A DNA stretch of 29,151 bases from an uncultured Collinsella sp. (GCA_900754445.1 CAAECW010000111.1:1-29151), one strand, 5' to 3'; positions 13,084 through 21,607 are shown, numbered from the stretch's first letter. Program-made: numbers and translations. The notes: generated by a model from the letters alone, not told the origin.

Positions 13084-14733
13084 TTAGCGCTCGTAAATCA
13101 AGTTACCTGCCAGGTAGGTGGTCTGAACCTTGGTAGCCTGGAGCTCTTGGGGGTCGATGGTGAGTGGGTTTTGATCCAGGACTACCAGGTCGGCGTATTT
13201 GCCGGGTTCCAGGCTGCCGAGGTTTTGCTCGTCGCCCGCTGCGTACGCGCTGCCCAGGGTGTAGTTGCGCAGGGCTGTTGCTGCATCGATGCGCTCGCTC
13301 GGCAGCCAGCCGCCCTCGGGCCAGTGGCTTTTGGGGTCCTGGCGCGTGATAGCCGTGTAGAGCACGTTCATGCTGGTAACAGCTGTGATAGGGCTGTCGG
13401 TACCGAAGGCTTGGCGAATGCCGCGCTGCTTATAGGTCGCAAACGGCCACATGATGCGGCTGCGCTCCAGGCCCAGATCGCGCTCGGGGCCGCCCGGGTC
13501 GAGTGTAATGTGACAGGGCTGGCTCGAGGCAACGACGTTAAGCTTGCGTAGACGATCGATGTCCTCGGGCAAGAGGTTCTCCAGATGCTCGAGCGTGTTA
13601 TGACTGTGCTGGGGCAGGCCATACAGTTCGGCGGCCTCCTCAAAGATATCGAGCGCGGCATGGATGGCACCGTCGCCGATGACGTGGATGCGCACGGTGT
13701 GACCGCGCTCCGCGGCAGCGAGGACCAGTTTGCGCATACGCTCGGCCGGAACCGTCAGACGGCCCTGGTCGCCCGGGAAGCGCGGGTTGGTATAGGGCTC
13801 GGTGAGATAGGCCGTGTGTTCGCTCGACACGCCGTCGAAGAACTGCTTAAAGCCTGGCGCCGAGAGCAGCGCGTTGTTCGCGTAGCGGGTCTGCAGCTCT
13901 TCCAAGCGCGACTGGTCATCCAACAGCGTGGGGAACAGATGGGCGCGGATGCCCAACTTGCCGGCTGCCTGCAGTTTGTCGTAGACGTCGTCGCGGATAA
14001 AGTCGCAGCCCGGCATGGGCATGAGCGACATATCGCATATCGAGGTGATGCCCTGCTCGGCCATACGCCTCATTTGATCGGCGTAAGCGCTTGCGATGCG
14101 ATCTTCGCCCAGCCACTCAAGGCAGCGCGGCAGCAGCTGCATGGCAGCCGCCTCGTGAGCGATACCCGTGAGCTCGCCGTTTGCGTCCTTGTCGTAGCTA
14201 CCGCCCGCTGGCGGCTCGCTGTCGCGTGTGACGCCGAGCGCCTCGAGTGCGCGGCTGTTGAGCCACAGCGTGTGCCCGTCGCCCGAATACATAACGCAGG
14301 GACGATCGGGGAATGCCGCATCGAGCGACGCCTTGGTAGGATGCTCGGGCGGGTCCCAACGGTAGTCGCGCCAGCCCTGCGTCACAACCCAAGCGTCGTC
14401 GGGCAGGTCCTGGGAAAACTCGAGCGCATGTTGCACCAGCGCCGCCTCGGACGTGCCCATATCCATAAGCATGTACGGCGAGGAACCGACCGAGGTATGG
14501 AAGAAGTGCAGATGAGCGTCATGGAAACCGGGGCAGACAAACTGCTCGCCGTAGTCGATAACCGACGTGGCGGCGGGAGCGGCGGCGATCACGTCATCGG
14601 GCGCACCGACTGCGACGATACGGTCGCCTGCGATGGCAATCGCCAGCTCGCGGGCGGTATCGATGCCGTCTTGCGCGGTAAAGACGTTCTTGGAGCGGAT
14701 AATCCGATCGATATGTTGCATGGGCATCCCCAT
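13084..14733 (-). CDS. YtcJ-like metal-dependent amidohydrolase
   Basis: This amidohydrolase-superfamily protein belongs to the YtcJ / amidohydrolase 3 group. The metal-binding HLH is at residues 74-76 in HDAHLHF. HVIGDGAIHAALD and FGTDSPI supply later metal or catalytic residues, and the C-terminus LEPGKYADLVVLDQNP is typical of composite-barrel hydrolases. The length of about 549 residues is normal. Start choice is uncertain: ATG 14733, 14727 and 14721 are in frame, and GTG 14754 has GGAG ten bases upstream. The frame stays open far upstream only because it runs antisense to the next gene. The substrate is unknown; no signal peptide is seen. It is divergent from an M20 peptidase, suggesting linked use of acylated amino compounds. 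Confidence 0.88.
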   Translation of the reverse strand: MGMPMQHIDRIIRSKNVFTAQDGIDTARELAIAIAGDRIVAVGAPDDVIAAAPAATSVIDYGEQFVCPGFHDAHLHFFHTSVGSSPYMLMDMGTSEAALVQHALEFSQDLPDDAWVVTQGWRDYRWDPPEHPTKASLDAAFPDRPCVMYSGDGHTLWLNSRALEALGVTRDSEPPAGGSYDKDANGELTGIAHEAAAMQLLPRCLEWLGEDRIASAYADQMRRMAEQGITSICDMSLMPMPGCDFIRDDVYDKLQAAGKLGIRAHLFPTLLDDQSRLEELQTRYANNALLSAPGFKQFFDGVSSEHTAYLTEPYTNPRFPGDQGRLTVPAERMRKLVLAAAERGHTVRIHVIGDGAIHAALDIFEEAAELYGLPQHSHNTLEHLENLLPEDIDRLRKLNVVASSQPCHITLDPGGPERDLGLERSRIMWPFATYKQRGIRQAFGTDSPITAVTSMNVLYTAITRQDPKSHWPEGGWLPSERIDAATALRNYTLGSAYAAGDEQNLGSLEPGKYADLVVLDQNPLTIDPQELQATKVQTTYLAGNLIYER

Positions 14734-14808
14734 CTCTGGCAGGAAATTCAACACCCCCGAGTGTACTCCCCCGCCCTTGTAACAAAACCCCAAGCGGCAA
14801 ACGGCAAC

Positions 14809-14838
14809 TTTACCAGCCCTAGCGGCAGGTGGCATACT
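14809..14838 (+). promoter_or_regulatory. Putative promoter of the M20 peptidase gene
   Basis: TTTACC (14809-14814) and CATACT (14833-14838) are 18 bp apart, and TGG precedes the -10 as an extended element. Transcription would begin near 14845, about 45 bases before the ATG. Confidence 0.45.
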
Positions 14839-14889
14839 GGAGAGAGCCTGTACGATTTTGCGATCAACCCAGCAAGGAGCAAATCGACC

Positions 14890-16353
14890 ATGACGAAGAC
14901 CAAGGCACAGCAGATTATGGCGGCGACCGAGGCTCGCGCGGCTGACGACGTCACCGCAGCCATCAAAGATATCGCTACCGAATTTGAACCATATATCATC
15001 AAGCAGCGCCGGCACTTCCATAAGCACCCGGAGCTGAGCCTTGCCGAGGAGCGCACGACCTCCGACATCGCCAACCAGCTCGACGCCATGAATATCCCCT
15101 ACGAGCGTCCGCTCAAGACCGGCTTGGTGGCAACGCTTCGCGGTACCGCGCCGGATGCCTACCGCGAGGACGGCACGCCGCGCCGCCGTATCCTGCTGCG
15201 CGCCGATATCGACGCCCTGCCCGTCACCGAGCAGACCGGCGAGGAGTTCGCCAGCGTCAACGAGGGTTGCATGCACGCCTGCGGCCACGACTGCCACATC
15301 GCCATGATGCTCGGCACGCTGCAAATCCTGCGCCATATGACCGACGACATCCACGGCGAAGTCCGCATCGTGTTCCAGCCCAGCGAGGAAAACGGCCAGG
15401 GCGCTAAGCTCATGATCGGCACGGGTGTGCTCGACGGCGTCGATGGCGCCTACGCCGCGCACATCTGGAGTGAGGTCGACGCCGGCACCGTGAGCTGCGA
15501 GCCCGGTCCGCGCATGGCCAATACCGACTGGTTCCGCATCGACGTCCGCGGCACCTCGTGCCATGGCGCCATGCCCCAGCGAGGTCACGACGCCGTCATG
15601 GTTGCCGCCGAGATCGTCAACGCCCTGCAAACCATCGTTTCGCGCGAAATCAGCCCCTACGAGCCGGCCGTCATCACCGTCGGCGAGCTGCACGGCGGCA
15701 CCGCGCGCAACGTTATCGCCGGCACGGCCTACCTCGCCGGCACAGTGCGCACCTACGGCGATTCGACCCACGAGGAAATGCCGGAGCTCATGCGCCGCAT
15801 CGTGGAGCATACCGCGGCAGCTCTGGGTGCCGAGGCAGAGCTCACCGACTACACCATCGCCAACTACAAGGTCGAAAACGACGCCGCCTCGAGCGAGCGC
15901 TGCCGTCAGGCTGTAATCAAGTGCCTGGGCCCCACCGGCCAAGGCCATTATCGCGGCACGCTTTCGGGCGAGGATTTTTCGGAGTACCTGCGTCGCGTAC
16001 CGGGCGTGCTCGCCTTTGTAGGTACGCGCAACCCCAAGATTGGCGCCACGTACGCCCAACATTCCTGCTTCTACAAGATCGACGAGACCGTGCTGGCAAA
16101 GGGCTCCATGGTGGCCGCCCAGTATGCTATCGACTTTTTGGCCGAGCCCACGCAAGAGGAGCTCGACGGCCCCGCGATTACCGCGGTCGCCGAAACCAAC
16201 CCCGATCTGGCCGCCAAGTTGCGCTCTGCCAAGGCGACGACCGCCGAGGCTCGCGACGCCATCCATGATGCCCGAACGGCTCGCCATGCCGCGATCAAGG
16301 GCATCCACGACGCACGCGCTGCTGCACGCCGTGAGGAGAAGCACGACGAGTAA
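14890..16353 (+). CDS. M20-family metallopeptidase / amidohydrolase
   Basis: The protein belongs to the M20D group (hippurate hydrolase, IAA-amino-acid hydrolase, N-acyl-amino-acid deacylase) that removes acyl groups from amino acids or peptides. HKHPELS (44-50), RADIDALP, CGHDCH (131-136), the catalytic glutamate in PSEEN (165-169), AHIW with H191, and GEDFSEY are all present. C131, H133, E167 and H191 fit the di-metal site. AAGGAG lies ten bases before ATG 14890. The 487-residue product carries an extra charged, Ala-rich helical tail of about 65 residues after the normal end (from PTQEELDG onward). The tail includes two IHDAR repeats. The exact substrate cannot be told. It is followed by a strong hairpin at 16399. 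Confidence 0.92.
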   Translation: MTKTKAQQIMAATEARAADDVTAAIKDIATEFEPYIIKQRRHFHKHPELSLAEERTTSDIANQLDAMNIPYERPLKTGLVATLRGTAPDAYREDGTPRRRILLRADIDALPVTEQTGEEFASVNEGCMHACGHDCHIAMMLGTLQILRHMTDDIHGEVRIVFQPSEENGQGAKLMIGTGVLDGVDGAYAAHIWSEVDAGTVSCEPGPRMANTDWFRIDVRGTSCHGAMPQRGHDAVMVAAEIVNALQTIVSREISPYEPAVITVGELHGGTARNVIAGTAYLAGTVRTYGDSTHEEMPELMRRIVEHTAAALGAEAELTDYTIANYKVENDAASSERCRQAVIKCLGPTGQGHYRGTLSGEDFSEYLRRVPGVLAFVGTRNPKIGATYAQHSCFYKIDETVLAKGSMVAAQYAIDFLAEPTQEELDGPAITAVAETNPDLAAKLRSAKATTAEARDAIHDARTARHAAIKGIHDARAAARREEKHDE

Positions 16354-16398
16354 TCGATTCGCTGGCATCTCGCAGTCATAGCCACATCGCGATGTCAA

Positions 16399-16434
16399 AG
16401 CGGGGGCGGACGTTTCGACACGTCCGCCCCCGCT
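16399..16434. terminator. Bidirectional terminator between M20 and DUF4013 genes
   Basis: AGCGGGGGCGGACG (16399-16412) pairs perfectly with CGTCCGCCCCCGCT (16421-16434) around an 8-base loop. The plus-strand flank TCATTCTTC and the minus-strand flank TTTGACATC are modestly T-rich. The two genes converge here, so it can serve both. Confidence 0.8.
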
Positions 16435-16465
16435 CATTCTTCAAGCGCTATTTCTACTATTTCTA

Positions 16466-16484
16466 CCCCGTCCCCAAATGGCAG
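16466..16484 (-). repeat. GGGGACGGGG motif after the DUF4013 stop
   Basis: On the minus strand CTGCCATTTGGGGACGGGG lies about 10 bases after the stop codon. It resembles the GGGACAGG motif in the palindromes at 19118, 23976 and 24059, and TTTGGGACGGG at 25418. No clear stem is seen in this copy. A doubled TATTTCTAC sits next to it. Confidence 0.4.
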
Positions 16485-16493
16485 ACGGCATGG

Positions 16494-17771
16494 CTACTCG
16501 TCCTGAGGTTCCTCGTCGGAGCTTGGCTCGGACGCCGACTCAGGTGCAGGTGCCGGCTCAGGCGCAGGCTCAGGTGCAGGCTCGGACTCAGATGCCGTCT
16601 CAGGCTCGGGCGCCGGCTCAGGCTCGGTCGCGGGAGCGGGTGCAGGTGCCGGCGAAGCATCCGGAGCACCGTAACCCGAAGGGGTGGACTTCTTCTCGAA
16701 GGGCAACACAAAAGTCAGGACGTCGTCCTTATCCTCATCGGCCCACTCGCTTGCATAGCGTGCGGCCCAATAGCCAACGGCACGGTGCTTGAGCATCTTG
16801 CCAAAGACCGTAAGAAATACGGTGACGAAAGCGACCAGCACCAAGAACAGCGCGAGCGTGACGCCGCCGCCGGTAACAATTGCCTCAATACCCGTAGGAC
16901 GATAGTAGTAGCTATACATACCGACAGAGGCAATGGCGCCAAAGACGACCGTCAAGATCCATGTGACAACGTTGGCGACCAGGCCCGTCAAAAACTCGGG
17001 AAGGAACGAAGCACAGAACAGCTTGGTCTTGTTGTGCTTAAACGCCGCCCAGACCCTATCGAGCGAAAACGCGCTCTCGACACGCCCGGTCACCGCAAAG
17101 TGCATCACGGCGATGTCGGCGAACATCTTAAAGAAGACACCCAGAATCGCCGAGGCAATTAGCGCCAGGACAAGCAGGCCGAGCGAACCGAACAGCGCAG
17201 CCTCGAGCGCATAAGAGCCGTAATAAGAATACGAGCTCGCGGCGCCAATTACCACGCCCTCCACCAGCGAAAGCACTACACCGATAACGGGAATGGCAGC
17301 GATAACCTCGAGCACGACCGAAATAACGCTCGAAAAGACTCCGAGACCAAACGACGTGGAACGCATGAGTGGACGGTCCATGCCGTCATCGACCTTGAGC
17401 GACAGATCACGGCCCCACTCGATACCGAAGCCGGAACCGCACACACTCGCAATGCAAGCTGCCAAGAAGCCGATGGCAGCCGCAATGCCGCCAATAACGG
17501 GAATAAACAACACGAGCACCGACACAACGCAAATCAGCGCCGGCAAAAACGCGATTTGGCATACACGCTGAAGTACGCCCGGAGTCTTAGTCATATCTTG
17601 GAACGCCTGAGCCACACAGCCCTTTGGCGCATTCGCCACGGGCGGTTGCGGAACAAACTGCTGAGGCTGACCCTGAGGGGCGGAGGCTGCAGCGCCGGCA
17701 TTGGGGGCACCACACACGCCGCAGAACTTGTCGTTATCGCCCATGGGGGCGCCACACTGCGAGCAGAACAT
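16494..17771 (-). CDS. Zinc-ribbon DUF4013 membrane protein with Pro/Ala/Glu-rich tail
   Basis: The 425-residue protein begins with a zinc ribbon, FCSQCGAPMGDNDKFCGVCG (C-x2-C, ten residues, C-x2-C). A Gln/Pro linker and about six to eight hydrophobic helices with the DUF4013 pattern follow. A tail of about 55 residues is made of PAPEPEP-type repeats ending SSDEEPQDE. ATG 17771 is chosen because GAAGGG lies nine bases upstream and the zinc ribbon starts at once; earlier in-frame ATGs have no site. DUF4013 has no known function; a membrane envelope role is a guess. The tail is encoded by GGCTCA/GGCGCA-like hexamer repeats (16509-16665), which are prone to length change. Confidence 0.85.
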   Translation of the reverse strand: MFCSQCGAPMGDNDKFCGVCGAPNAGAAASAPQGQPQQFVPQPPVANAPKGCVAQAFQDMTKTPGVLQRVCQIAFLPALICVVSVLVLFIPVIGGIAAAIGFLAACIASVCGSGFGIEWGRDLSLKVDDGMDRPLMRSTSFGLGVFSSVISVVLEVIAAIPVIGVVLSLVEGVVIGAASSYSYYGSYALEAALFGSLGLLVLALIASAILGVFFKMFADIAVMHFAVTGRVESAFSLDRVWAAFKHNKTKLFCASFLPEFLTGLVANVVTWILTVVFGAIASVGMYSYYYRPTGIEAIVTGGGVTLALFLVLVAFVTVFLTVFGKMLKHRAVGYWAARYASEWADEDKDDVLTFVLPFEKKSTPSGYGAPDASPAPAPAPATEPEPAPEPETASESEPAPEPAPEPAPAPESASEPSSDEEPQDE

Positions 17772-17921
17772 CGAAATCATCCCTTCGTATCTTAAGCGAA
17801 TCACCTGGATCGCAAACGATGTCTTTGGCATCATTATCACCCAATGTGAGTTCAAATACTCAAAGATGACCGATTTGCAAGGTACACGGCGCCAGCAGGC
17901 GGTTCGTTGAATACGTCCGCG

Positions 17922-18944
17922 TTAGTTCGTACCGCGAAAACCCTTGCCGACGATCTCGGAGCTGTCGACAATCGTGATAAAGGCACCCGGATCGACTTCG
18001 CGCGCATAGCGGCGCAGCTGCACGGCCTCGCGACGGCTCAGCACGCTCATGATCACCGTCACGCACTTGCCCGAGAAGGCACCGTAGCCGCGGCTGATGG
18101 TCGCTGTGCGGTTGAGATGCTTGACGATAAACTCCTCGACCTTAAGGGGTTCGGAGCAAATGACCGTGCAGACCTTACGAAGATGGATGCTCTCGATGGC
18201 CTTGTCGACCACAAGCGTCTTGGCAAACAGGCCGAGCACGCAATACAGACCGACACGCGGGCCATACAAAAAGGCCGCGATGGCCACGATGCCGATATCG
18301 ACCAACAGCAGTGCGCGACCAATCTCGAGCGTGGTGCGGCGTTTGAGGATCATAGCGAGAATGTCCGTGCCGCCCGTCGAGGCGCCAATATCAAAGACAA
18401 TGGCGCTGCCGAGCGCCGGCAGGATCACGGCAAAGCACAGGTCGAGCCACATATCACCCGTCAGAGAGACATCGGTCGGAATAAAGAGCTCAAACAGCGA
18501 AACATAGGCGGACAACGCAAACGAGGCGAAGACGCTCCACAGGATTGCCTTGCGCTCCAAAAAGATAAAGCCCAAAACAACGAGAACCGCGTTAATAATC
18601 CACATAAAGACGCCGACGGGCAGGGTCGGGAACAGCGTGGACAGAATGACCGACACGCCCGAGGTGCCGCCAAAAGCAAAGTGATTAGGGGTTTTAAACG
18701 CAACGATGGCAAAGGCCGTAAGAATCAGGCCCAGATTGAGCTCGGCAAAAAAGCGCGGGAAGCCCGGCTCCTGGCTGCGCTTTTGACCGGCACGCTCGCC
18801 GCGCTCGATATCGGTGCGATCAACCACGCGCTCCATCGGCACCACGGGAGGACGATGCATCTCCTCGGCAGCACGCGATGCCGCCTCTGCCGCGGCGGCC
18901 TCAATCGCCCATGCCTTGCTTTCTGTTTCGTGCTCGTCGGCCAT
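17922..18944 (-). CDS. YitT-family membrane protein (DUF161/DUF2179)
   Basis: The 340-residue protein has a charged N-terminal extension of about 70 residues and about five membrane helices. These include the YitT signatures FGGTSGVSVI and GASTGGTDILAMIL. The C-terminal DUF2179 domain, from about residue 245, includes VCTVICSEP, GYGAFSGK and PGAFITIVDSSEIVGKGF. The family is of unknown function; the DUF2179 fold resembles a small ligand-sensing domain. AGGGG lies eight bases before ATG 18944. It stands alone, 150 bp from the DUF4013 gene. The extension (many Ala and Glu residues) is longer than usual for the family. Confidence 0.9.
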   Translation of the reverse strand: MADEHETESKAWAIEAAAAEAASRAAEEMHRPPVVPMERVVDRTDIERGERAGQKRSQEPGFPRFFAELNLGLILTAFAIVAFKTPNHFAFGGTSGVSVILSTLFPTLPVGVFMWIINAVLVVLGFIFLERKAILWSVFASFALSAYVSLFELFIPTDVSLTGDMWLDLCFAVILPALGSAIVFDIGASTGGTDILAMILKRRTTLEIGRALLLVDIGIVAIAAFLYGPRVGLYCVLGLFAKTLVVDKAIESIHLRKVCTVICSEPLKVEEFIVKHLNRTATISRGYGAFSGKCVTVIMSVLSRREAVQLRRYAREVDPGAFITIVDSSEIVGKGFRGTN

Positions 18945-19063
18945 TACGGCAACCCCTCGTTAACAATTTGGAAACAATGCGCCCATTAGGGTAACGCGGA
19001 ACGCGACGATTGCAACCCCTAGTTAGACGAGCGGTATGCCTACATCGGGGGGCATACAAATAA

Positions 19064-19104
19064 CGGCCGGCCACGCTTTTGCTAGCGCGGTCGGCCGTTT
19101 AACG
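19064..19104 (-). terminator. Terminator downstream of asp23
   Basis: AACGGCCG and CGGCCGTT pair around an imperfect inner GCCACGC/GCGCGGT stem and an 8-base loop. On the minus strand TTATTTGTATG follows. It lies about 50 bp after asp23, beyond the REP-like palindrome. Confidence 0.65.
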
Positions 19105-19154
19105 TTTTCGCAGATAAAACCTGCCAAAACAAACCTGTCCCTATTTGGTAGGTT
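19105..19154 (-). repeat. REP-like palindrome overlapping the asp23 stop codon
   Basis: On the minus strand AACCTACCAAAT and TTTTGGCAGGTT flank a loop with AGGGACAGGTTTG. The 3' flank TATCTGCGAAAACGTT is shared with the copy at 23976-24014 (there followed by TATCTGGGGAAACGTT). The two copies agree over about 55 bp. The left arm contains the last two bases of the asp23 TAA. Confidence 0.75.
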
Positions 19155-19674
19155 ACTCGTGCTGGCTGGTGCGGTGCTCGTACTCCTCGGGGGTGATGAC
19201 ATCCTCGATGCGCAGGTTGACGCCTGCCACCTCAAGGCCGGTCATCGCGGCCAGACGCTCGGTGACGCGCGCCTTAACGTCGTCAAAGATCGCAGGCGCA
19301 TAGGCGCCATACTCGATGATGACCGAGATGTTGACGACCACGCGATTGTCGTCGGTGACCTCGACCGTCACGCCCTTGGTCAGGTTCTCGGCACCAAACT
19401 GTTCCTGCACAAAGTGCATAAGGTTACCCTTCATGCCCAGAACGTGCGGCACCTCGCGGGTGGCCATGGCGACAATCTTCTCGATCACGCCGTTGGAATA
19501 GGTCAGCGAGTCCTCGGACTCGTCCGTTTCCTCATCATCCTCGTCCGCATCATCGGCGGGCTCGGCCTCGACGAGCGCCTCGTCCTCGAGCGTTACGTCC
19601 TCGGCCTCGGCGGTGACGGTCTCGTCTGCCTCGAGCTCGGTATCGGCCACATCGACCTTCGTATTAAAAGCCAT
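19153..19674 (-). CDS. Asp23/Gls24-family envelope stress protein
   Basis: Asp23 proteins are abundant, membrane-associated envelope-stress proteins in Gram-positive bacteria, tethered by AmaP. The Asp23 domain fills residues about 57-170: SNGVIEKIVAMATREVPHV at the start, then VEVTDDNRVVVNISVIIEYG, and VNLRIEDV near the end. Before it is a very acidic N-terminal extension (ADDADEDDEETDESED, residues about 41-56) that is not part of the family core. AGGAGG lies four bases before ATG 19674. It is the last gene after amaP and DUF2273. A REP-like palindrome overlaps the stop codon. Confidence 0.92.
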   Translation of the reverse strand: MAFNTKVDVADTELEADETVTAEAEDVTLEDEALVEAEPADDADEDDEETDESEDSLTYSNGVIEKIVAMATREVPHVLGMKGNLMHFVQEQFGAENLTKGVTVEVTDDNRVVVNISVIIEYGAYAPAIFDDVKARVTERLAAMTGLEVAGVNLRIEDVITPEEYEHRTSQHE

Positions 19675-19718
19675 GGTTCCTCCTTATGCCTGCCGCAGAT
19701 GCGACAGTCGAATACATA

Positions 19719-20096
19719 TTAGCGGCCGCTAAACAGACGGCCGAAGAAGTTGACGATCCCGTTTTCGCCGTCGCGAATTTGGCCGATCACAGCGCCGATC
19801 AGCACGAAGAATGCGATGACGAGCGTGTCCCACAGGCCGAGTGTGAGCACCAACACGGCGAGGATAAAGCCAGCGACGGCACCGAGCGTGGTGTTGGGAT
19901 GACGCACAGCATAGCTCCAGATGGCAGCGCCCGTACCCTTGATGAGACCCATAGCCTCGTCAAAATCCACGGCTGCCGCGTCTTGTAACTCGGTTGCCTC
20001 TGCTTTGGAATCAAAAGGTTCGCTCGCCGGTGTGGCGCTCTGGTCAATCGTCAGGCGCGGCGTACGAGCGGTCTTATCTTGATTGGTATCACTCAC
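19719..20096 (-). CDS. DUF2273 small membrane protein
   Basis: The 125-residue protein ends with the DUF2273 domain: two membrane helices (TTLGAVAGFILAVLVLTLG and WDTLVIAFFVLIGAVIGQI) and the basic tail NFFGRLFSGR. A polar cytoplasmic N-terminus of about 60 residues precedes them. The start is GTG 20096, with GGAGG six bases upstream. It overlaps the amaP stop by 8 bases, so translation should be coupled. The frame continues open upstream only as antisense-like read-through of amaP. DUF2273 genes typically sit between amaP and asp23, as here, and are thought to be part of the same envelope module; biochemical function is unknown. Confidence 0.88.
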   Translation of the reverse strand: MSDTNQDKTARTPRLTIDQSATPASEPFDSKAEATELQDAAAVDFDEAMGLIKGTGAAIWSYAVRHPNTTLGAVAGFILAVLVLTLGLWDTLVIAFFVLIGAVIGQIRDGENGIVNFFGRLFSGR

Positions 20097-20634
20097 CGGA
20101 AACCTCCACGGTCTGGACGGTAGTCTTGGACGGCAAAAAACGGACGCGCGCGGTCGTACCCGGCGTGCCGAGCATGGTGTCGCAAGCTTCCTCGATGCGC
20201 TGCTGCATCGCGGTAGCCAGAGATGCCACGTCCTTATCGTCAAGCGCGATAGCCTCGACCTTAAAACGGACGTGCGAATCGTCGGAACCTTGGACGCGGG
20301 CCTCGACATGCTCGATCATCACGCGATCGTCGCGCTCGGCAGCAGCCCTGGCGCACGAAGAAAGCGCCGCGAGCGTAACCTCGATATTGCGCTCCCCCGC
20401 CGGATGCACGCAGGACGGCTCGCGACGAGCAAACATCAGGCGGAAGAAGCTTACCAGCACGCCAATCGCCACAACTCCGCCGCATGCCGTCACGACAATG
20501 CGCGGCATGGGGTCGCGCATCAGCAGCATAAAGCGATACGTATACGGCCCCCAAAACTGGCAGACAAGCGTACCCAGCGCCACGATGGCGGCGGCAAGAT
20601 ACACGATCGCTAGGGCTCGTTTGAGTACGCGCAC
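20089..20634 (-). CDS. amaP: Alkaline-shock membrane anchor AmaP
   Basis: The 181-residue protein has two N-terminal membrane helices (residues about 8-28 and 44-64) and a cytoplasmic Asp23-like domain with DSHVRFKVEAIA and TTVQTVEV. AmaP is known from Staphylococcus to fix Asp23 at the membrane. The start is GTG 20634 with AGGGAG six bases upstream. It is the first gene of amaP - DUF2273 - asp23. A TATAAT sequence on the minus strand (20690-20685) lies about 50 bases upstream, just after the yebC terminator. Sequence similarity is moderate; gene order supports the call. Confidence 0.8.
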   Translation of the reverse strand: MRVLKRALAIVYLAAAIVALGTLVCQFWGPYTYRFMLLMRDPMPRIVVTACGGVVAIGVLVSFFRLMFARREPSCVHPAGERNIEVTLAALSSCARAAAERDDRVMIEHVEARVQGSDDSHVRFKVEAIALDDKDVASLATAMQQRIEEACDTMLGTPGTTARVRFLPSKTTVQTVEVSGE

Positions 20635-20684
20635 GTGGCGCTCCCTTCAAATCTCGGCTCTCGAAATGCAAAACGGTTCGCATC

Positions 20685-20690
20685 ATTATA
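20685..20690 (-). promoter_or_regulatory. Candidate -10 (TATAAT) for the amaP operon
   Basis: TATAAT on the minus strand follows the yebC terminator stem at once, predicting a start near 20678 and a 5' leader of about 44 bases. No good -35 is visible because that position is occupied by the terminator stem. Confidence 0.45.
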
Positions 20691-20693
20691 AAA

Positions 20694-20731
20694 GAGCCGG
20701 GTCCGGTGCTCTACGCACGCGGATCCGGCTC
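20694..20731 (-). terminator. Intrinsic terminator of yebC
   Basis: GAGCCGGATCCG and CGGACCCGGCTC form a 12-bp stem with one mismatch around a 14-base loop. On the minus strand CTTTTATAAT follows, giving a U-rich tail. It begins about 70 bp after the yebC stop. Confidence 0.8.
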
Positions 20732-20800
20732 ATCTATTCCACGAGGCTTGCATGCTCGCTTCATTATGCCCAGATATGCACGGCTTAACCCGTGCGGGCG

Positions 20801-21607
20801 CTACTCCTCCTCGAGGGCAGCGATGACCTCGTCGGTCATGTCCATGGTGCTGTAAACATCCTGGACGTCGTCGAGCTCCTCAAGACGGTCGATGAGGCGC
20901 TGAACCTTCTTGGCGTCGGCGCCGGAGACCTCGGTCGGGGTGGTCGGGACCATGGTGGTCTCGGAGCCCTTGACCTGGACGCCCTGCTCCTCGAGCGCCT
21001 TGGAGACAGCCATGACCTCGTTGGCAGTAGTCCAGACGATCCACTCCTCGCCGGCGTCCTCGTAGTCCTCGCCACCGGCCTCGGCGATCGCCATCATAAA
21101 CTCATCCTCGTCGCCGGCAGCACCGTTGGCGATCATGGTCTCCTTCTTGGCGTTCTCGTCCAGGATCTCCTTGGCGACGACAATCTGGCCCTTGCGCTCA
21201 AACTGGAAGGCGACGGAGCCGGAGGTGCCCAGGTTGCCACCAGCGTGGGAGAAGGCGGAACGGACATCAGCGGCGGTACGGTTGCGGTTGTCGGTCAGGC
21301 AGTCGACGTAGACGGCGACACCGGCGGGACCGTAGCCCTCGTACACGATGTTCTCGTAGACGGCGGCGTCAGCGCCCGAGCCAAAAGCCTTATCGATAGC
21401 GGACTTGATCTTGTCCTTAGGCATGGACTGAGCCTTGGCCTTGGCAACGGCAGCGGCGAGGCTGGCGTTGTTCTCGGGCAGCGGGTCACCGCCGAGACGG
21501 GCAGCAACGGTGATGTTGCGGCTGAGCTTGGAGAAGAGGGCGGAACGCTTGGCGTCCTGCGCGCCCTTACGATGCTTGGTTGTGGCCCACTTAGAATGTC
21601 CGGACAT
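20801..21607 (-). CDS. yebC: YebC/PmpR-family translation or transcription regulator
   Basis: The protein starts with the invariant MSGHSKWATTKHRKGAQDAKR. It contains the GGDPLPENNASLAAAVAKAKAQ-like segment (residues about 39-60), VYVDCLTDNRNRTAADVR and a closing DDVQDVYSTMD. At 268 residues it is about 20 longer than most members, due to an acidic stretch AGEEWIVWTTANEV and a final ALEEE. The family was annotated as DNA-binding regulators; recent work on relatives points to help with translation of proline-rich stretches. AGGAG lies six bases before ATG 21607. It is monocistronic, with its own terminator. Strong codon bias suggests high expression. Confidence 0.96.
   Translation of the reverse strand: MSGHSKWATTKHRKGAQDAKRSALFSKLSRNITVAARLGGDPLPENNASLAAAVAKAKAQSMPKDKIKSAIDKAFGSGADAAVYENIVYEGYGPAGVAVYVDCLTDNRNRTAADVRSAFSHAGGNLGTSGSVAFQFERKGQIVVAKEILDENAKKETMIANGAAGDEDEFMMAIAEAGGEDYEDAGEEWIVWTTANEVMAVSKALEEQGVQVKGSETTMVPTTPTEVSGADAKKVQRLIDRLEELDDVQDVYSTMDMTDEVIAALEEE

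Noticed and set aside
13585..16353. A single 922-codon plus-strand open frame
   Set aside because: The first 435 codons are antisense to the amidohydrolase gene. The M20 protein begins at 14890 with a good ribosome site.
13084..16437. A single 1117-codon minus-strand open frame
   Set aside because: Its first 560 or so codons run antisense to the M20 peptidase and have no family match. Only the part from about 14733 is the amidohydrolase.
16509..16665. CRISPR-like short repeats
   Set aside because: The repeats are in frame and code for the Pro/Glu tail; there are no unique spacers.
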